DNA of 45,047 nucleotides from Cytophagales bacterium. GTDB lineage: Bacteria; Bacteroidota; Bacteroidia; Cytophagales; JAHDFW01. Within the stretch, counting starts at the first letter, position 1. Every line of letters begins with the position of its first letter. The translations under genes were made by a program, and so were the position numbers. The notes beneath the pieces are model-generated. The model ran no database searches, was not told the origin of the DNA, and was given only the letters and a program-made list of their open reading frames with translations. Shown piece by piece: positions 17,478 through 27,912 of the stretch. The stretch lies in the NCBI GenBank assembly GCA_020627945.1, contig JAHDFW010000004.1, forward strand, positions 1-45,047, in the 5' to 3' direction.

Positions 17478-20381
17478 TTAGTCGGTTTTAACAACCTTCA
17501 TTTCCACACGTCTGTTCTTCTGACGGCCTTCTGGAGTGTCATTTGAATCAACTGGTTGAGTCTCACCAAACCAGTCTACAATTAATTTACTTGCAGGTAC
17601 ACCTTCTTGAGCAAGGTATAACTCCACCGCTTTAGCTCTTCTTTCAGATAACTTCATATTATCCTCGTCATTTCCAACATCATCGGTGTGACCTGTAATA
17701 TGCAGCTTCCAATCGTCGTGCTTTATCAATAACTTAGCTAGGTTATTCAAGTCTGGCAACGAGTGTGGCTTAATAACGGTAAGTGCACTTTCGAATTCTA
17801 AGTGAGCAAATGCTTCATCTACAACTTCCTTTTCCTCTCCTTCTAATTTCACCTCGACCTCATTAACAGGCTTTTGAAGTTTTCTGTACAAATAAGTACC
17901 GTCATTCTGGATATCAGCTCCAATCAACTCAATTCCATCGTCAGTCATATACATTACAGAAACCTCATCTTTCAATCTTGGATCTGAACCTTCTAGTTTA
18001 AAACGATAGGTTTTCTCTGGGTCTAAGTTTTGGAAAATAAACATTCCTTTCTCATCCATGATTGATGTCATTACTACTTTACCACTCTCGTCTATCAAAT
18101 TAAGTTTAACCTCATCATCCCTTAATAGTGGTCGGTAATGGAACTGCTTATAATTTCCGTCATCCTTAACTGGTTTAATCTCAATAACCTGATCCTCGTT
18201 CTCAATTATAATATTAAGATCCTGAGGTACTCGCTGAGCATCACCAATTGCAAGGAATGTATAACGTTTATTCGGATCTAAGTTGGTGAATACATATTTA
18301 CCATCCTTACCTTTTATCGCTGTACCAACGATGTTTCCACCATCGTCAATTGCTTGAACTTTAGGACAGAAATAATGATAAAGGGTTTTATTATTATCGT
18401 CTTGGAATGTTTTTAAACGTATTGCTTCATCCTCGTCCAATAGGATTACCACCAATTGATCTCCCATATCTTTCTCACTATTTTTCAGTACGAAATCTAA
18501 ATCCTGTAGGGGATCAATATTACGATAAACAAATAGTTGATCTTGATTCAAGTTTGCTCTAGCAATCGAATCCGCTTCACTATTAATCATCACCAATTCA
18601 GTAAATGGGCAACCATTATTTTCCTTAGGTCCAGCAACTTCTGGACATTTATCTTCTTTATCTGGAATACTATCTTTATCTGTATCAGGACATCCTGCAA
18701 ATTCTAATAAACCAGCTTCATTAGGGCAAGCATCTTCTCCATCAATAATACCGTCTAAATCAGTATCAGGACATCCATTCAATGCTAAAGTACCAGGCTG
18801 AGAAGGACAAGCATCATCTGGGTCAGCAATATTATCATCGTCTGTGTCAGGACACCCTTCAAAACTTTCGTAACCAAATGTATCGGGGCATCTATCTTTT
18901 TTATCTGGTATACCATCGTTATCACTATCCTTTTCTTTCTTACCGAAAGTCATGTTCATACCAAAACGAACATGGTACGTTTTTTCACGATAAGAGTAGA
19001 TCGGAATAGAAGGGCTAGTTGTTCCAGATTCATCCGTGATTGGTCCACTCCACATGGCCGCTCCTGTAAATGCCAATAAGTTATCGGTAAGCATATACAT
19101 CTGGAATGGCCCTAAATTCGCCGAAATTCCAGCCCCAAGATTAAATGGGTCACGATTAAATGCAGACCAATTAAGACCAACTCCTAACCAATTCTTAACT
19201 CTCTTGTTAACTCCAATGGATGTACCATGGCTATATCTTCCTCTATTGAAAGAACCTGTCATCAACGCGGTAACATAAAGTTGGTTTCCTATCTCATACT
19301 TACCACCAATATTGATTCTAGTTGGCAAAGACGTAGAATACGCCTCCCCTCTTACTGTATCAAAGTTTGCAAATCCACTAATTGAATCTGCCAGTTCCTG
19401 AAATGGATCAGGTGTATTCGTATCTCCAAGAACATAAGCTTCAACAACATCTATCCCACTAAATTCAAATTCAATATCTTGACTTACTACACTAAAGTTG
19501 TTGTTCGTCCATCGGATAAAACCAAGATCGATTACCGAAGCAGATAAAGTAAATTGATCATTCAAATAAGCAGTTGCGCCAATATCAATTCCTCCTCCCC
19601 AGTTTTTATTAGGTGAATAACGAACATCATTCAACATTTCTAGTGGGTCTCCAAACGAGGATGAGCCCGTAAATATATCCGATGCTGCAGCACCAAGTGG
19701 TCCCGAGGTATTTATTTTCATCCTCGCATCTAGTGTTAAATCATACAATGTAGAATCAGTAGTAACACCAATCTCACTGTATTCAGTATATAGGTTAGAA
19801 GCACCCCAAAGTAACTTAGGCCTTATTCCTATCACCAATTTATCGTTGAAATTACGAGCAAAATTGAAGCTAAAGTCCATATAAGATGATGCATCTACAC
19901 CTAAACCATCGAAATCTGCTCTTTGACCAAGCAATGATTGACCATTCAACTCTTTAAGAAGGACAAATAAATCTCCTGGGTATGTAACCCGTAAGCTATT
20001 TCTGTAGTTAACCGCAAAAGACAAATAACTTTCACGAGCCTTGAAACCAAAGTTCAGCAGCTCATGATCGTGGTTAAATTTTATGTAATTACGCTTACCT
20101 AGGTTATTAGCAATATTTGGTAAATCAAAAATCACAGAATCTCCTGAATAGGTAACGATATTCTTAAAATTCACCCCGGTGTGCGCCATACTAGTTCTAA
20201 AGTTAAGAGGCAACGGAACAAATAAACCATTGAAGTAAAACTTGGTTTTTGGCAGGGTACTTGGATTCGTATATTGTACCTGAGGCACATAATCCATAAA
20301 ATAAAGTGTGAAATCTTCCTGAGCAAAAGTGTTGGCCAGAGTTAATAACACAAGTGAGCACGTAATAAATATTTTCTTCAT
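17478..20381 (-). CDS. DUF5723-TSP3-OmpA outer-membrane/periplasmic protein
   Basis: The 967-residue protein has a signal peptide ending at TFAQ, then a beta-strand-rich DUF5723-like region (about 22-475) expected to form an outer-membrane barrel. Calcium-binding thrombospondin type 3 repeats follow at about 484-595 ([61 protein letters not shown]). Three tandem beta units of about 80 residues then carry the motif N[IL]DP near 620, 697 and 782. A C-terminal OmpA domain (about 863-965) has [11 protein letters not shown] and [10 protein letters not shown] and would bind peptidoglycan. It lies 55 bases after a lipoprotein gene and ends in a strong terminator. A role in anchoring envelope or T9SS-associated structures is inferred from family context only. 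Confidence 0.85.
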   Translation of the reverse strand: MKKIFITCSLVLLTLANTFAQEDFTLYFMDYVPQVQYTNPSTLPKTKFYFNGLFVPLPLNFRTSMAHTGVNFKNIVTYSGDSVIFDLPNIANNLGKRNYIKFNHDHELLNFGFKARESYLSFAVNYRNSLRVTYPGDLFVLLKELNGQSLLGQRADFDGLGVDASSYMDFSFNFARNFNDKLVIGIRPKLLWGASNLYTEYSEIGVTTDSTLYDLTLDARMKINTSGPLGAAASDIFTGSSSFGDPLEMLNDVRYSPNKNWGGGIDIGATAYLNDQFTLSASVIDLGFIRWTNNNFSVVSQDIEFEFSGIDVVEAYVLGDTNTPDPFQELADSISGFANFDTVRGEAYSTSLPTRINIGGKYEIGNQLYVTALMTGSFNRGRYSHGTSIGVNKRVKNWLGVGLNWSAFNRDPFNLGAGISANLGPFQMYMLTDNLLAFTGAAMWSGPITDESGTTSPSIPIYSYREKTYHVRFGMNMTFGKKEKDSDNDGIPDKKDRCPDTFGYESFEGCPDTDDDNIADPDDACPSQPGTLALNGCPDTDLDGIIDGEDACPNEAGLLEFAGCPDTDKDSIPDKEDKCPEVAGPKENNGCPFTELVMINSEADSIARANLNQDQLFVYRNIDPLQDLDFVLKNSEKDMGDQLVVILLDEDEAIRLKTFQDDNNKTLYHYFCPKVQAIDDGGNIVGTAIKGKDGKYVFTNLDPNKRYTFLAIGDAQRVPQDLNIIIENEDQVIEIKPVKDDGNYKQFHYRPLLRDDEVKLNLIDESGKVVMTSIMDEKGMFIFQNLDPEKTYRFKLEGSDPRLKDEVSVMYMTDDGIELIGADIQNDGTYLYRKLQKPVNEVEVKLEGEEKEVVDEAFAHLEFESALTVIKPHSLPDLNNLAKLLIKHDDWKLHITGHTDDVGNDEDNMKLSERRAKAVELYLAQEGVPASKLIVDWFGETQPVDSNDTPEGRQKNRRVEMKVVKTD

Positions 20382-20436
20382 AATCCTAATGTGATTGTTG
20401 GACGATTATGTTTCTTAATTTTCTTTTTGGTATCGG

Positions 20437-22029
20437 TTATGGTTCAATGGAGAGATCAAGTTTCATGCTTAGTCTTACGTTGATAACGTAGTAATCAAAT
20501 AGTTTAACAACTCTCTCATCTTGTCCTTCAAAAGACTCGGCCGATGCCTTCATTAAAATTTGCGTTGCATTTTGAAGTGCAAGAGCTCTCTGACGATCAT
20601 ATTCAATCTCTTTTATCTTAAGCGTCGAGTTAGTTACTTTTCCATCTGCATCTACCACACCTGATTCCATAAATCGATCATCAAAATCATTAAACAAAGA
20701 ATCAAGTGTATTGTTTAGAGAATCTAGAAAGTATAACTGAAATTTTATATCCACTGGAAAACCATTGTCAACACCAGTACGGAAAAGTACATTAGTAACT
20801 TCAGTCCCCTGATCTAAATCAAGACCTGCAAAAGGAACGGTATCAGAAATAACAAAGCCATGTGCATAACCTTGCATTGGTAATTCCACCTCTGCTTTAA
20901 TTCTAAGTTGGCTATCTCGGTTTAGGAAATTGGTGTCTTTTCCGTCTGCATTAATCGCGATGGACGGGGTATAGTTAAACACCTTTTTATTACCATTTAC
21001 TATATTTTCAAATTCAGCTACTTCACTTCGATCATACAACACACTTGTTAGTGCCACCGGATCATTTGGGTTATTAGAAGAATTGATTCTCAAGGTGGAA
21101 AGAGAAGCAGGGGTAAATGTAAACGGGAACACCGTACCTAATTCAGTATTTGTAGTTCTCATGCTACTTAAGTCCACATCAACAGGAATTCCTATTGAGT
21201 TTTCGAAATCTAATTTCACAAGAGGCGAATCCAGCTTAAAAACTCCTTCTCCTTCAGTACCATTAAAAATGTCTAATTCAATTTCTTGATCTCCGAGTGT
21301 AATAGTCTCTTGTCCGAAATAAGCAGTAAGACGTTCCAATGCTAAATTCGTAAAACTAATATCGACATCGGCAGTACCAGTAACCCCGTTATTCAAAGGA
21401 GTATCATAAGTAATAGAGTAATCAATAGAGTTGAACCCTGCACCAGAAGTAGTAAAATCAAATTCATAACCATTTAATGCTGGCTGAAAGTTTCTGGACT
21501 GACCAGCACTTACGCCAAATACCTGAGTAAAAGAAACTCCTCCACTTTTCAGGTTTGGAATATCCAAGGTAACCGTAAGACTATCGTTAAAACCTCCGTT
21601 ATCAATATTAACATCTAATGTACCTGATGCTAAAAGCAACTTATACATTTCAACGGTGGTAGGACCCGGCGTAAAATCCAAAGTACTATTCACAGTAACA
21701 GCAGGATTAATCGACGCTAAAGGAACGGCTAATTCATTGATACTTGGAGAAGGAAGAACCACAAAAGAATCTAAATCAGAAAACACTGCTTCCCCTTCAT
21801 AAACAAGAGCAATAAATCTGCTTGAAGAGTCAATAACTACAACATTATTGTCGTCAATTTTCTGTAGAACGTTATAGACGGTTAGGTCAGAATTCATCAA
21901 TGGGATTGCTATAGTAGGTTCCCAAGTAGTGCTGTTAATATCACTAAGTTTATACTTATCCTTGTTTCTAAGGCACGAGCCCAACAACAAGGTAACTGCC
22001 AGCAATATGTATAGATTTAATCGTTTCAT
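20437..22029 (-). CDS. Putative lipoprotein, unknown function
   Basis: The 530-residue protein begins with a lipoprotein signal peptide whose lipobox LGSC puts the modified cysteine at residue 19. The mature part is rich in beta-strand-like segments (for example SLTVTLDIPNLKSGGVSF and VDISFTNLALERL), with many aspartate and asparagine residues and no catalytic motif I can recognise. The length and strand pattern suggest a multi-domain beta-sandwich on the cell envelope. It sits immediately upstream of the DUF5723-TSP3-OmpA gene with a 55-base gap and no terminator, so the two are probably co-expressed and may interact. The upstream dehydrogenase gene ends 99 bases earlier. Confidence 0.75.
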   Translation of the reverse strand: MKRLNLYILLAVTLLLGSCLRNKDKYKLSDINSTTWEPTIAIPLMNSDLTVYNVLQKIDDNNVVVIDSSSRFIALVYEGEAVFSDLDSFVVLPSPSINELAVPLASINPAVTVNSTLDFTPGPTTVEMYKLLLASGTLDVNIDNGGFNDSLTVTLDIPNLKSGGVSFTQVFGVSAGQSRNFQPALNGYEFDFTTSGAGFNSIDYSITYDTPLNNGVTGTADVDISFTNLALERLTAYFGQETITLGDQEIELDIFNGTEGEGVFKLDSPLVKLDFENSIGIPVDVDLSSMRTTNTELGTVFPFTFTPASLSTLRINSSNNPNDPVALTSVLYDRSEVAEFENIVNGNKKVFNYTPSIAINADGKDTNFLNRDSQLRIKAEVELPMQGYAHGFVISDTVPFAGLDLDQGTEVTNVLFRTGVDNGFPVDIKFQLYFLDSLNNTLDSLFNDFDDRFMESGVVDADGKVTNSTLKIKEIEYDRQRALALQNATQILMKASAESFEGQDERVVKLFDYYVINVRLSMKLDLSIEP

Positions 22030-22128
22030 ATCAGTCTGATTTGAATTTGAAATATTCTAAAGTTGAATTAATATTAGTTATAAGGTTGCTAAATAAGACG
22101 TAGTTTAATGTGAATTGGTTGGGAATAA

Positions 22129-24210
22129 TTAATAGTCCAACAATTCCTGAATCTTGTCTTTTACTTTATCTGCGTTAGGAAGCATAGTAGATTCCAATGT
22201 TGAATTTAGTGGTATCGCTGGTGTAATCTCAGAGCCCATCACCATTATTGGAGCATCCAATTGCTGAAAACATGACTGCCCAATTTTACCTGCTAAACTT
22301 TCGGCAAAAGAGTTCTCAACCACTTCTTCGGTTAGTACCAATACTTTACCATGAACCGCAACTCTTTCTTGCACAGTTTCCCAATCATATGGTTGCAAGG
22401 AACGTAAGTCCAGTACCTCTACTGATTCACCAAAATTATCGGCGGCATTGTTGGCCCAATGTACTCCCATTCCATATGCTATTACCAAACAAGATTCACC
22501 ATTATCAATACTTTCTTCAGACGCATGTCTAAAGATTCTTGCCTTTCCAATCGGAACGATGTAATCGTCGGATGGTTCTTTAGTTTTGGCTGCTTTACTA
22601 CCTGGCACCTTACTCCAGTATAATCCTTTATGTTCAAACATTACAACTGGATTAGGATCATAGTAGGCTGCTCTCATCAGCCCTTTCATATCAGCTGCAT
22701 TAGATGGATAAACCACCTTAATTCCTTTTATAGTCAGAATGGCTGATTCCACACTCGAAGAGTGAAAAGGACCTCCACTTCCATAAGCTCCTATCGGAAC
22801 TCTCAATACCATAGAGACAGGCCATTTTCCGTTAGAAAGGTAATATGATCTACTTACTTCCGCATATAACTGGTTTACCCCTGGCCAAATATAGTCAGCA
22901 AACTGAACCTCTACGAAAGGTTTAAGACCGACCGCGCTCATCCCAACAGTTGAACCAATAATATATGCTTCCTGAATTGGAGTATTAAAAACTCTGTTTT
23001 TACCATACTTTCCCGTTAAGGTAGCTGCTTCTCGAAAAACACCTCCTAACTGACCTCCTACATCCTGTCCATACAATAATGCCTCAGGGTGCTCCTTCAT
23101 GATATTGTCTATCGCATGAAGTGCAGCATCTACCATCACTACTTCTTCAGCTCCTTCTGGAATTCTTGTTCCTTCCTCCGAGGTTACTGGTGTATCTTTG
23201 AAAATATAATTAAATAAATCCTCTGGCTTTGGATCTTCTGCAATTAAAGCTTTTTGATAATCTTCTTCGACTGTTTCTTTTACCCCTTCTTCAATTTTAT
23301 ATATTTGAGATTCTGAAAATCCCTGATCTAGCAATTGTTGTTTTAAAATTGGAAGTGGATCACGTTCTGCATGCTCATCTAAATCTGTACGATACCACTC
23401 TTTTCTCACTCCAGAAGTATGGTGATTTAAAAGCGGTACTTTTCCATACACCATAAATGGTCTACGTTCTTCTCTAACTTTCTGAACTACTTCTCCAATT
23501 TTCGAATAGCAATCCGAAAAATCATTTCCAACAACTTCTACTCCTTCAATTCCTTTAAAACCTTTTAGTAAATCTAAGGCTGTTCCAAAACGCACCTCTT
23601 CTTTACTTGCTGAAATATCCCAATCGTTGTCTTGCACAAAATAAATTATTGGCAATTGATGTAACGCTGCATTATGCAATGCTTCGTGAACTTCACCCTC
23701 AGTCATGGCTCCATCTCCGATAGAACAAACTACGACCGTATTTGCTTCTTCACCTTTCAACAAATCGTGCTGCTCTTTATAACGAATTCCATGAGCTACT
23801 CCAGTGGTTGGAATAGCCTGCATTCCTGTAGCAGAAGATTGATGTGGAATCTTTGGCATATGATCTCTTCGCAAGGAAGGATGCGAATAATAAGTTCGAC
23901 CTCCAGAAAAAGGATCATCACGTTTGGCAAGAACCTGCAACATCAATTCATAGGGAGTCATTCCAATCCCAAGTAAGATACTGTCATCTCTGTAATATGG
24001 AGCTACAAAATCTTGAGCTTGCAAATGAAGTGCTAAACCAAGCTGAATTGCTTCATGTCCTCTTGAGGTAGCATGTACATATTTAGAACATACGTCTTTG
24101 TTTTCCTCATATAAAACTGCCATCGACTTCGCTGTATACATTAATCGATAGGCTTGCTCTAAAATCTCTTTGTCCAACTTCACCGGCATTTCCTCAATAT
24201 TGGTTTCCAT
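22129..24210 (-). CDS. Fused 2-oxoacid dehydrogenase E1 (alpha-beta), branched-chain/pyruvate type
   Basis: The 693-residue enzyme joins E1 alpha and beta subunits in one chain. The alpha part (about 1-345) carries the thiamine diphosphate motif from GDGAMTEGEVHEALHNAA to DNDWDISA around residues 160-195. The beta part (about 362-693) begins VVMVDAALHAIDNIM and includes LYGQDVGGQLGGVFR, a transketolase pyrimidine-binding region and a C-terminal transketolase domain. It decarboxylates a 2-oxoacid and passes the acyl group to a lipoyl E2 protein. Such fusions are common in Bacteroidota and usually annotated as 2-oxoisovalerate dehydrogenase. E2 and E3 are not nearby, so the substrate (branched-chain 2-oxoacid or pyruvate) is not settled. 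Confidence 0.9.
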   Translation of the reverse strand: METNIEEMPVKLDKEILEQAYRLMYTAKSMAVLYEENKDVCSKYVHATSRGHEAIQLGLALHLQAQDFVAPYYRDDSILLGIGMTPYELMLQVLAKRDDPFSGGRTYYSHPSLRRDHMPKIPHQSSATGMQAIPTTGVAHGIRYKEQHDLLKGEEANTVVVCSIGDGAMTEGEVHEALHNAALHQLPIIYFVQDNDWDISASKEEVRFGTALDLLKGFKGIEGVEVVGNDFSDCYSKIGEVVQKVREERRPFMVYGKVPLLNHHTSGVRKEWYRTDLDEHAERDPLPILKQQLLDQGFSESQIYKIEEGVKETVEEDYQKALIAEDPKPEDLFNYIFKDTPVTSEEGTRIPEGAEEVVMVDAALHAIDNIMKEHPEALLYGQDVGGQLGGVFREAATLTGKYGKNRVFNTPIQEAYIIGSTVGMSAVGLKPFVEVQFADYIWPGVNQLYAEVSRSYYLSNGKWPVSMVLRVPIGAYGSGGPFHSSSVESAILTIKGIKVVYPSNAADMKGLMRAAYYDPNPVVMFEHKGLYWSKVPGSKAAKTKEPSDDYIVPIGKARIFRHASEESIDNGESCLVIAYGMGVHWANNAADNFGESVEVLDLRSLQPYDWETVQERVAVHGKVLVLTEEVVENSFAESLAGKIGQSCFQQLDAPIMVMGSEITPAIPLNSTLESTMLPNADKVKDKIQELLDY

Positions 24211-24281
24211 GGTTCTAAATGAATTTTATTTCAGCTTGTGTCTAAAATGTGCTAATTTACATATAAAGTTTCACAATTGCC

Positions 24282-24289
24282 TATCTTTG
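24282..24289 (+). promoter_or_regulatory. Possible Bacteroidota -7 element (TATCTTTG)
   Basis: TATCTTTG fits the Bacteroidota TAnnTTTG consensus and lies 34 bases before the PAP2 start. No clear TTTG is found at the expected upstream spacing, so support is partial. Confidence 0.35.
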
Positions 24290-24323
24290 ACAAATTATAT
24301 AACCAGACCATAACAAAGGCCTC

Positions 24324-24914
24324 ATGATTGATTTTTTAGTAGAACTGGACCATCAACTTTTCAGTTATCTGAATGGCTTACATACACCATTTTGGGATAC
24401 GGTTATGGTTTGGATCACCAACAAATCATCGTGGCTTTGGTGGTATGTACTCATGATCTTAGGAATCTTCTATCAAAATAAAAATGAAGGTTGGCTCAAG
24501 ACTATAATTTGGGTGATTGCTCCATTGGTTTTGGGAATTATTATTGCAGATCATACTGCATCTTCTCTATTCAAGCCTCTGGTTGGAAGATTAAGACCTT
24601 GCTATCAAGAAATGGTTTTAGGAGTTGTTCATAGCCCTGTTGAATGTGGTGGAAAATTCTCTTTCTTTTCGTCGCATGCATCAACATCGTTTGCAATTGC
24701 TTATGGAATTTATCTGATTCTTAGAAAAGGTCAAAAACTCTGGTCTTTACCAGTTTTTATTTGGGCATGTATTTTTTCCTACAGTAGAATATATGTGGGA
24801 AAACATTTTCTTTTAGATATTTTATGTGGAGCTATTTGTGGGTTCTTGTGTGCATATTTAGCGTATAAACTAGGCTTAATAATCCGAGCAAAAGTAGATA
24901 AGACGCGGGGATAA
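24324..24914 (+). CDS. PAP2-family membrane phosphatase
   Basis: The 196-residue integral membrane protein has about five to six hydrophobic helices and the three PAP2 phosphatase motifs: K.....RP in KPLVGRLRP (C1), SSHAST in place of the usual PSGH-type C2, and SRIYVGKHFLLDI (C3) with the catalytic histidine and aspartate. Members dephosphorylate lipid phosphates such as undecaprenyl pyrophosphate or phosphatidic acid at the outer face of the inner membrane. With a polyprenyl-phosphate sugar transferase encoded 600 bases away, undecaprenyl pyrophosphate recycling is plausible but not proven. It converges on riboflavin synthase with only 4 bases between stops. Confidence 0.9.
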   Translation: MIDFLVELDHQLFSYLNGLHTPFWDTVMVWITNKSSWLWWYVLMILGIFYQNKNEGWLKTIIWVIAPLVLGIIIADHTASSLFKPLVGRLRPCYQEMVLGVVHSPVECGGKFSFFSSHASTSFAIAYGIYLILRKGQKLWSLPVFIWACIFSYSRIYVGKHFLLDILCGAICGFLCAYLAYKLGLIIRAKVDKTRG

Positions 24915-24918
24915 AACA

Positions 24919-25503
24919 TCACCTTCCAGCCATCAACTTAGCTATATACTTACCAATAATATCAAACTCTAGGTTTATTTTTGTTCCTATTTCAAAAGCA
25001 TTGAAGTTAGTATGCTCATAGGTGTAAGGTATAATAGCAACTGAAAAACGATCTTCTCTAGAATTAACGACCGTTAAACTAACTCCGTTTACACAAATAG
25101 ACCCTTTTTCTACAGTAACATGTTGTAGATTCTTATATCTAAAGGTGAAAACCCAGCTACCTTCTTGATTCTCTATACCAATGCACTCCGCAATCTGATC
25201 AACATGCCCCTGAACAATATGTCCGTCCAACCTTCCGTTCATTTGCATGCACCGTTCCAAATTGATTTGATCCCCTTCTTTCCAATCTCCAAGGTTAGTC
25301 TTGTTTAAAGTTTCATCAATAGCGGTAACCCAATGGGAATCATTATCGCATTCTGTAACAGTAAGACAAACTCCGTTATGTGCTACACTTTGATCTATTT
25401 TTAATTCGTTAGCGAACTCACTTTCAATTTGAAAATGGATATTAGTATCTTCCTTACGAATGGCTAATACTTTCCCTACAGTTTCTACTATTCCGGTAAA
25501 CAT
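24919..25503 (-). CDS. ribE: Riboflavin synthase, alpha chain
   Basis: It converts two 6,7-dimethyl-8-ribityllumazine molecules into riboflavin plus the pyrimidine by-product. The 194-residue protein has two tandem lumazine-binding repeats. The first starts MFTGIVETVGKV, the family hallmark, and has NGVCLTVTE. The second starts about residue 97 with GHIVQGHVDQ and has NGVSLTVVN. The length is close to the usual 195-215. It is 9 bases downstream of the sugar transferase gene at 25513 on the same strand, so they may be co-transcribed though functionally unrelated. No FMN riboswitch is apparent upstream. Confidence 0.95.
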   Translation of the reverse strand: MFTGIVETVGKVLAIRKEDTNIHFQIESEFANELKIDQSVAHNGVCLTVTECDNDSHWVTAIDETLNKTNLGDWKEGDQINLERCMQMNGRLDGHIVQGHVDQIAECIGIENQEGSWVFTFRYKNLQHVTVEKGSICVNGVSLTVVNSREDRFSVAIIPYTYEHTNFNAFEIGTKINLEFDIIGKYIAKLMAGR

Positions 25504-25512
25504 GATTCTGAT

Positions 25513-26922
25513 TTATTTTCCTTTGCCTTGCAACACAATAAGAACGGTAAACAAAAGTATTCTAAAATCCATTGCTAGGGACATATTCTCAATATAAAGA
25601 ATGTCAAATTTAAGCCTTTGCACCATCTCTTCTACATTTTCGGCGTAGCCATATTTCACTTGTCCTAACGAAGTTATTCCCGGCTTCACCTTATGCAAAT
25701 GCTTGTAATAATCCGCTTTTTCACGAATTCTATCAATATAAAACTGTCTCTCTGGTCTTGGACCTACCAAACTCATTTCTCCTTTGAGAACATTTACAAA
25801 TTGAGGCAGTTCATCAATTCTAGTTTTCCGCATGTAACGCCCGAATTTTGTAATTCGAGGATCATCCTCAAAGGAAAGCGCAGGACCTGCCTTTTCGGCA
25901 TCTATGTACATGCTTCTAAATTTAAGAATATTAAACGGCTGAGCATTCAAACCTATCCTCTCCTGCTTATAAAAAATTGGCCCTGAAGAAGATCGCTTTA
26001 TCAAAAAGGCTATCAAAGCAAAAAATGGGATCCCAAATACCAACACAAAAAGTGAAACGGTAATATCTATAATCCGTTTTAACGCTTGTTGCCAATATGG
26101 TAAAAGACGCTTATCTATTTCGATCAGCGGAGTTCCTATAAGATTACTCACTCGCACTGATCCAATCAAAATCTGATATAAATCTGGAATAATCTTAACT
26201 TTTACTCCTGCATTATCAAGTAATGTCAATATTTCCTCTAGTCTTCTATGTTCTGTAGGTTCGACAGCGATTACAACCTCTTCAATTTGTTGTTCGTGAA
26301 CTACTTTCTCTATTTCAGCATAATCACCAAATCTGCTAAAATCTTCTGGCATCACCACTCCTTTTTTGTGGCCAAAACCATTTACATATCCTAAGATTTT
26401 AAGACCAAGGTGTCTGTTTTGACTTCTTATTTCTTGAGTAATATTTACCGCTTTTTCTCCGCCTCCTACTATGAGCGTATTAAAATATATAGCTCCTTTA
26501 CGAACTAAACTATGGAAGAAGGAAACCACCGATAGTTTAATGATTAGACCTGTTCCAAAATGAAGCAAGAAATATGCTAGTAAAGTTTTATAGTAAAGTT
26601 TATAAGTAAACACTCCTTGGTCATCCAGAAGCAACAAAAAGAATATTATTATAGATCCTATTACCGAGGCTCTTAAAAGATTTACCGCTTCTCTAATTCT
26701 AGATTTCCTGAAAATTTCCGCCGAATAAGACCCTAAAATATAATAAAGTGTAACCCAAAAACTCCCTATGATCAAGGATCGAAAAACCAACTGTAAAGTG
26801 ACAGGAACAAACTCCTCATTTAGAATAATCTTTCTTTCGTAAAAGAAAAGTCCCCAACTAATTGCGGCGGCTAAAAAGTCGAACAGGATAAACACCAATA
26901 TGTAACTCTTGTACCTTTTCAA
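25513..26922 (-). CDS. Polyprenyl-phosphate sugar-1-phosphate transferase (WcaJ/WbaP-like)
   Basis: This 469-residue inner-membrane enzyme should load the first sugar phosphate onto undecaprenyl phosphate and so start a polysaccharide repeat. It has four N-terminal hydrophobic helices (about 1-125), a Rossmann-like CoA-binding fold region with LIVGGGEKAVNI (about 150), a fifth hydrophobic segment (about 285-310), and the C-terminal sugar transferase domain. That domain carries SSGPIFYKQERIGLNAQPF, ILKFRSM, KTRIDELPQ and SLVGPRPERQFY. The layout is that of the polyisoprenyl-phosphate hexose-1-phosphate transferase family. It is the natural consumer of NDP-sugars such as those made by the 919-9241 cluster. 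A lipoprotein gene lies 49 bases upstream. Confidence 0.93.
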   Translation of the reverse strand: MKRYKSYILVFILFDFLAAAISWGLFFYERKIILNEEFVPVTLQLVFRSLIIGSFWVTLYYILGSYSAEIFRKSRIREAVNLLRASVIGSIIIFFLLLLDDQGVFTYKLYYKTLLAYFLLHFGTGLIIKLSVVSFFHSLVRKGAIYFNTLIVGGGEKAVNITQEIRSQNRHLGLKILGYVNGFGHKKGVVMPEDFSRFGDYAEIEKVVHEQQIEEVVIAVEPTEHRRLEEILTLLDNAGVKVKIIPDLYQILIGSVRVSNLIGTPLIEIDKRLLPYWQQALKRIIDITVSLFVLVFGIPFFALIAFLIKRSSSGPIFYKQERIGLNAQPFNILKFRSMYIDAEKAGPALSFEDDPRITKFGRYMRKTRIDELPQFVNVLKGEMSLVGPRPERQFYIDRIREKADYYKHLHKVKPGITSLGQVKYGYAENVEEMVQRLKFDILYIENMSLAMDFRILLFTVLIVLQGKGK

Positions 26923-26971
26923 ACTTCCCTTTACAAATTGCTGTTTAAGGCTATCATATACATTAAATTAT

Positions 26972-27817
26972 TTACTGAAGATGTTTAAGTAATCTTATGT
27001 TGTCCAAAGACATATAGTCATTCGCTTCTATGGTATCAGCTTTAAAAAACACCTGATATTCCGCCGACTCGCTAAAAACACCTATTTCCTTAGACAAGTC
27101 TACATATATTTTGGTTCTTTCTGTGTTGGGTCTCAACATTAATTCAAACGATTCGGTTCCATTGGCATAAACTCCCACCTTAAACTGAACACTAGACCTA
27201 TAATCGATTTCCATATATGTTGGAAAAGTAGAGGTAGATCTGTTCGTAACTTGAAATGTGTTTTTGGAAACAATTTCCAAGATGCTATCAGAAGCTGAAG
27301 CAACCATCACACCTGATTTTAAACCGTCTATTAAATAATTTTCTGATTGATCCAATACAGCATCAGACTGATCAGATGCTTTAAAGTCGACCGTTGATGA
27401 CTCAAAATCCTCATTAAATACAATTTCGAAGTTATCTAGATACTCAAATTCAGGAATCAACGTTACTGTTTCATTAGCAACAAAATTAACGGTAGTATCC
27501 CATCTAGAATAATAAGGGTAAAAATGATGTACAGCTTGAATTCCGTCTTTATAAATACCAGGAATAACACGAATGGATGTTTCTCCATCTTCCAAAATTG
27601 GAATATCCGCAGGCAGTTCATATGCTCCAATCAAGCTGCTATTAACAAAAACCCAAACATCCGAGATGTTCTCAGAATCTTGATTAAAATAAGCCGTTCC
27701 ATCCAGGCTTACTTCATCAATTCTTAGAAATGCAGGTATCTTTTCATCAGGATTAATCACATCGCATCCAATGAATATGAAAATTATAACTGCAATTATT
27801 ACGTATCTATATTTCAT
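26972..27817 (-). CDS. Putative lipoprotein, unknown function
   Basis: The 281-residue protein starts with a hydrophobic signal and a lipobox ending at Cys18 (FIGCD). The first part of the mature chain, about 30-130, has a PEGA-like pattern: a bound motif AYFNQDSENISDVWVFVNSS, then ADIPILEDGETSIRVIPGI and PYYSRWDTTVNF. The C-terminal half (about 135-280) looks like a jelly-roll carbohydrate-binding-type fold with FNEDFESS, RSSVQFKVGVYANGTES and a final NDYMSLDNIRLLKH. No enzyme motif is seen. It is divergent from pcm and has its own promoter candidate at 27835-27866. It may be co-transcribed with the sugar transferase. Confidence 0.72.
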   Translation of the reverse strand: MKYRYVIIAVIIFIFIGCDVINPDEKIPAFLRIDEVSLDGTAYFNQDSENISDVWVFVNSSLIGAYELPADIPILEDGETSIRVIPGIYKDGIQAVHHFYPYYSRWDTTVNFVANETVTLIPEFEYLDNFEIVFNEDFESSTVDFKASDQSDAVLDQSENYLIDGLKSGVMVASASDSILEIVSKNTFQVTNRSTSTFPTYMEIDYRSSVQFKVGVYANGTESFELMLRPNTERTKIYVDLSKEIGVFSESAEYQVFFKADTIEANDYMSLDNIRLLKHLQ

Positions 27818-27834
27818 TAATTAATTTTGAACCA

Positions 27835-27866
27835 CAAATAAAGTTAAATTAGTATATAACTTCAAA
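27835..27866 (-). promoter_or_regulatory. Candidate Bacteroidota promoter for the lipoprotein gene
   Basis: Read on the minus strand this is TTTG, 20 bases, then TTTATTTG, one mismatch from TAnnTTTG. The predicted leader before the ATG at 27817 is only about 10 bases, which is acceptable for Bacteroidota. Confidence 0.4.
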
Positions 27867-27912
27867 CGCTAAGGTTTATTATACGTTCCTAAAAGAATTA
27901 TACTAGAAATTA

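Noticed and set aside
25504-25512. FMN riboswitch controlling riboflavin synthase
   Set aside because: The gap to the upstream gene is only 9 bases, too short for the conserved element.
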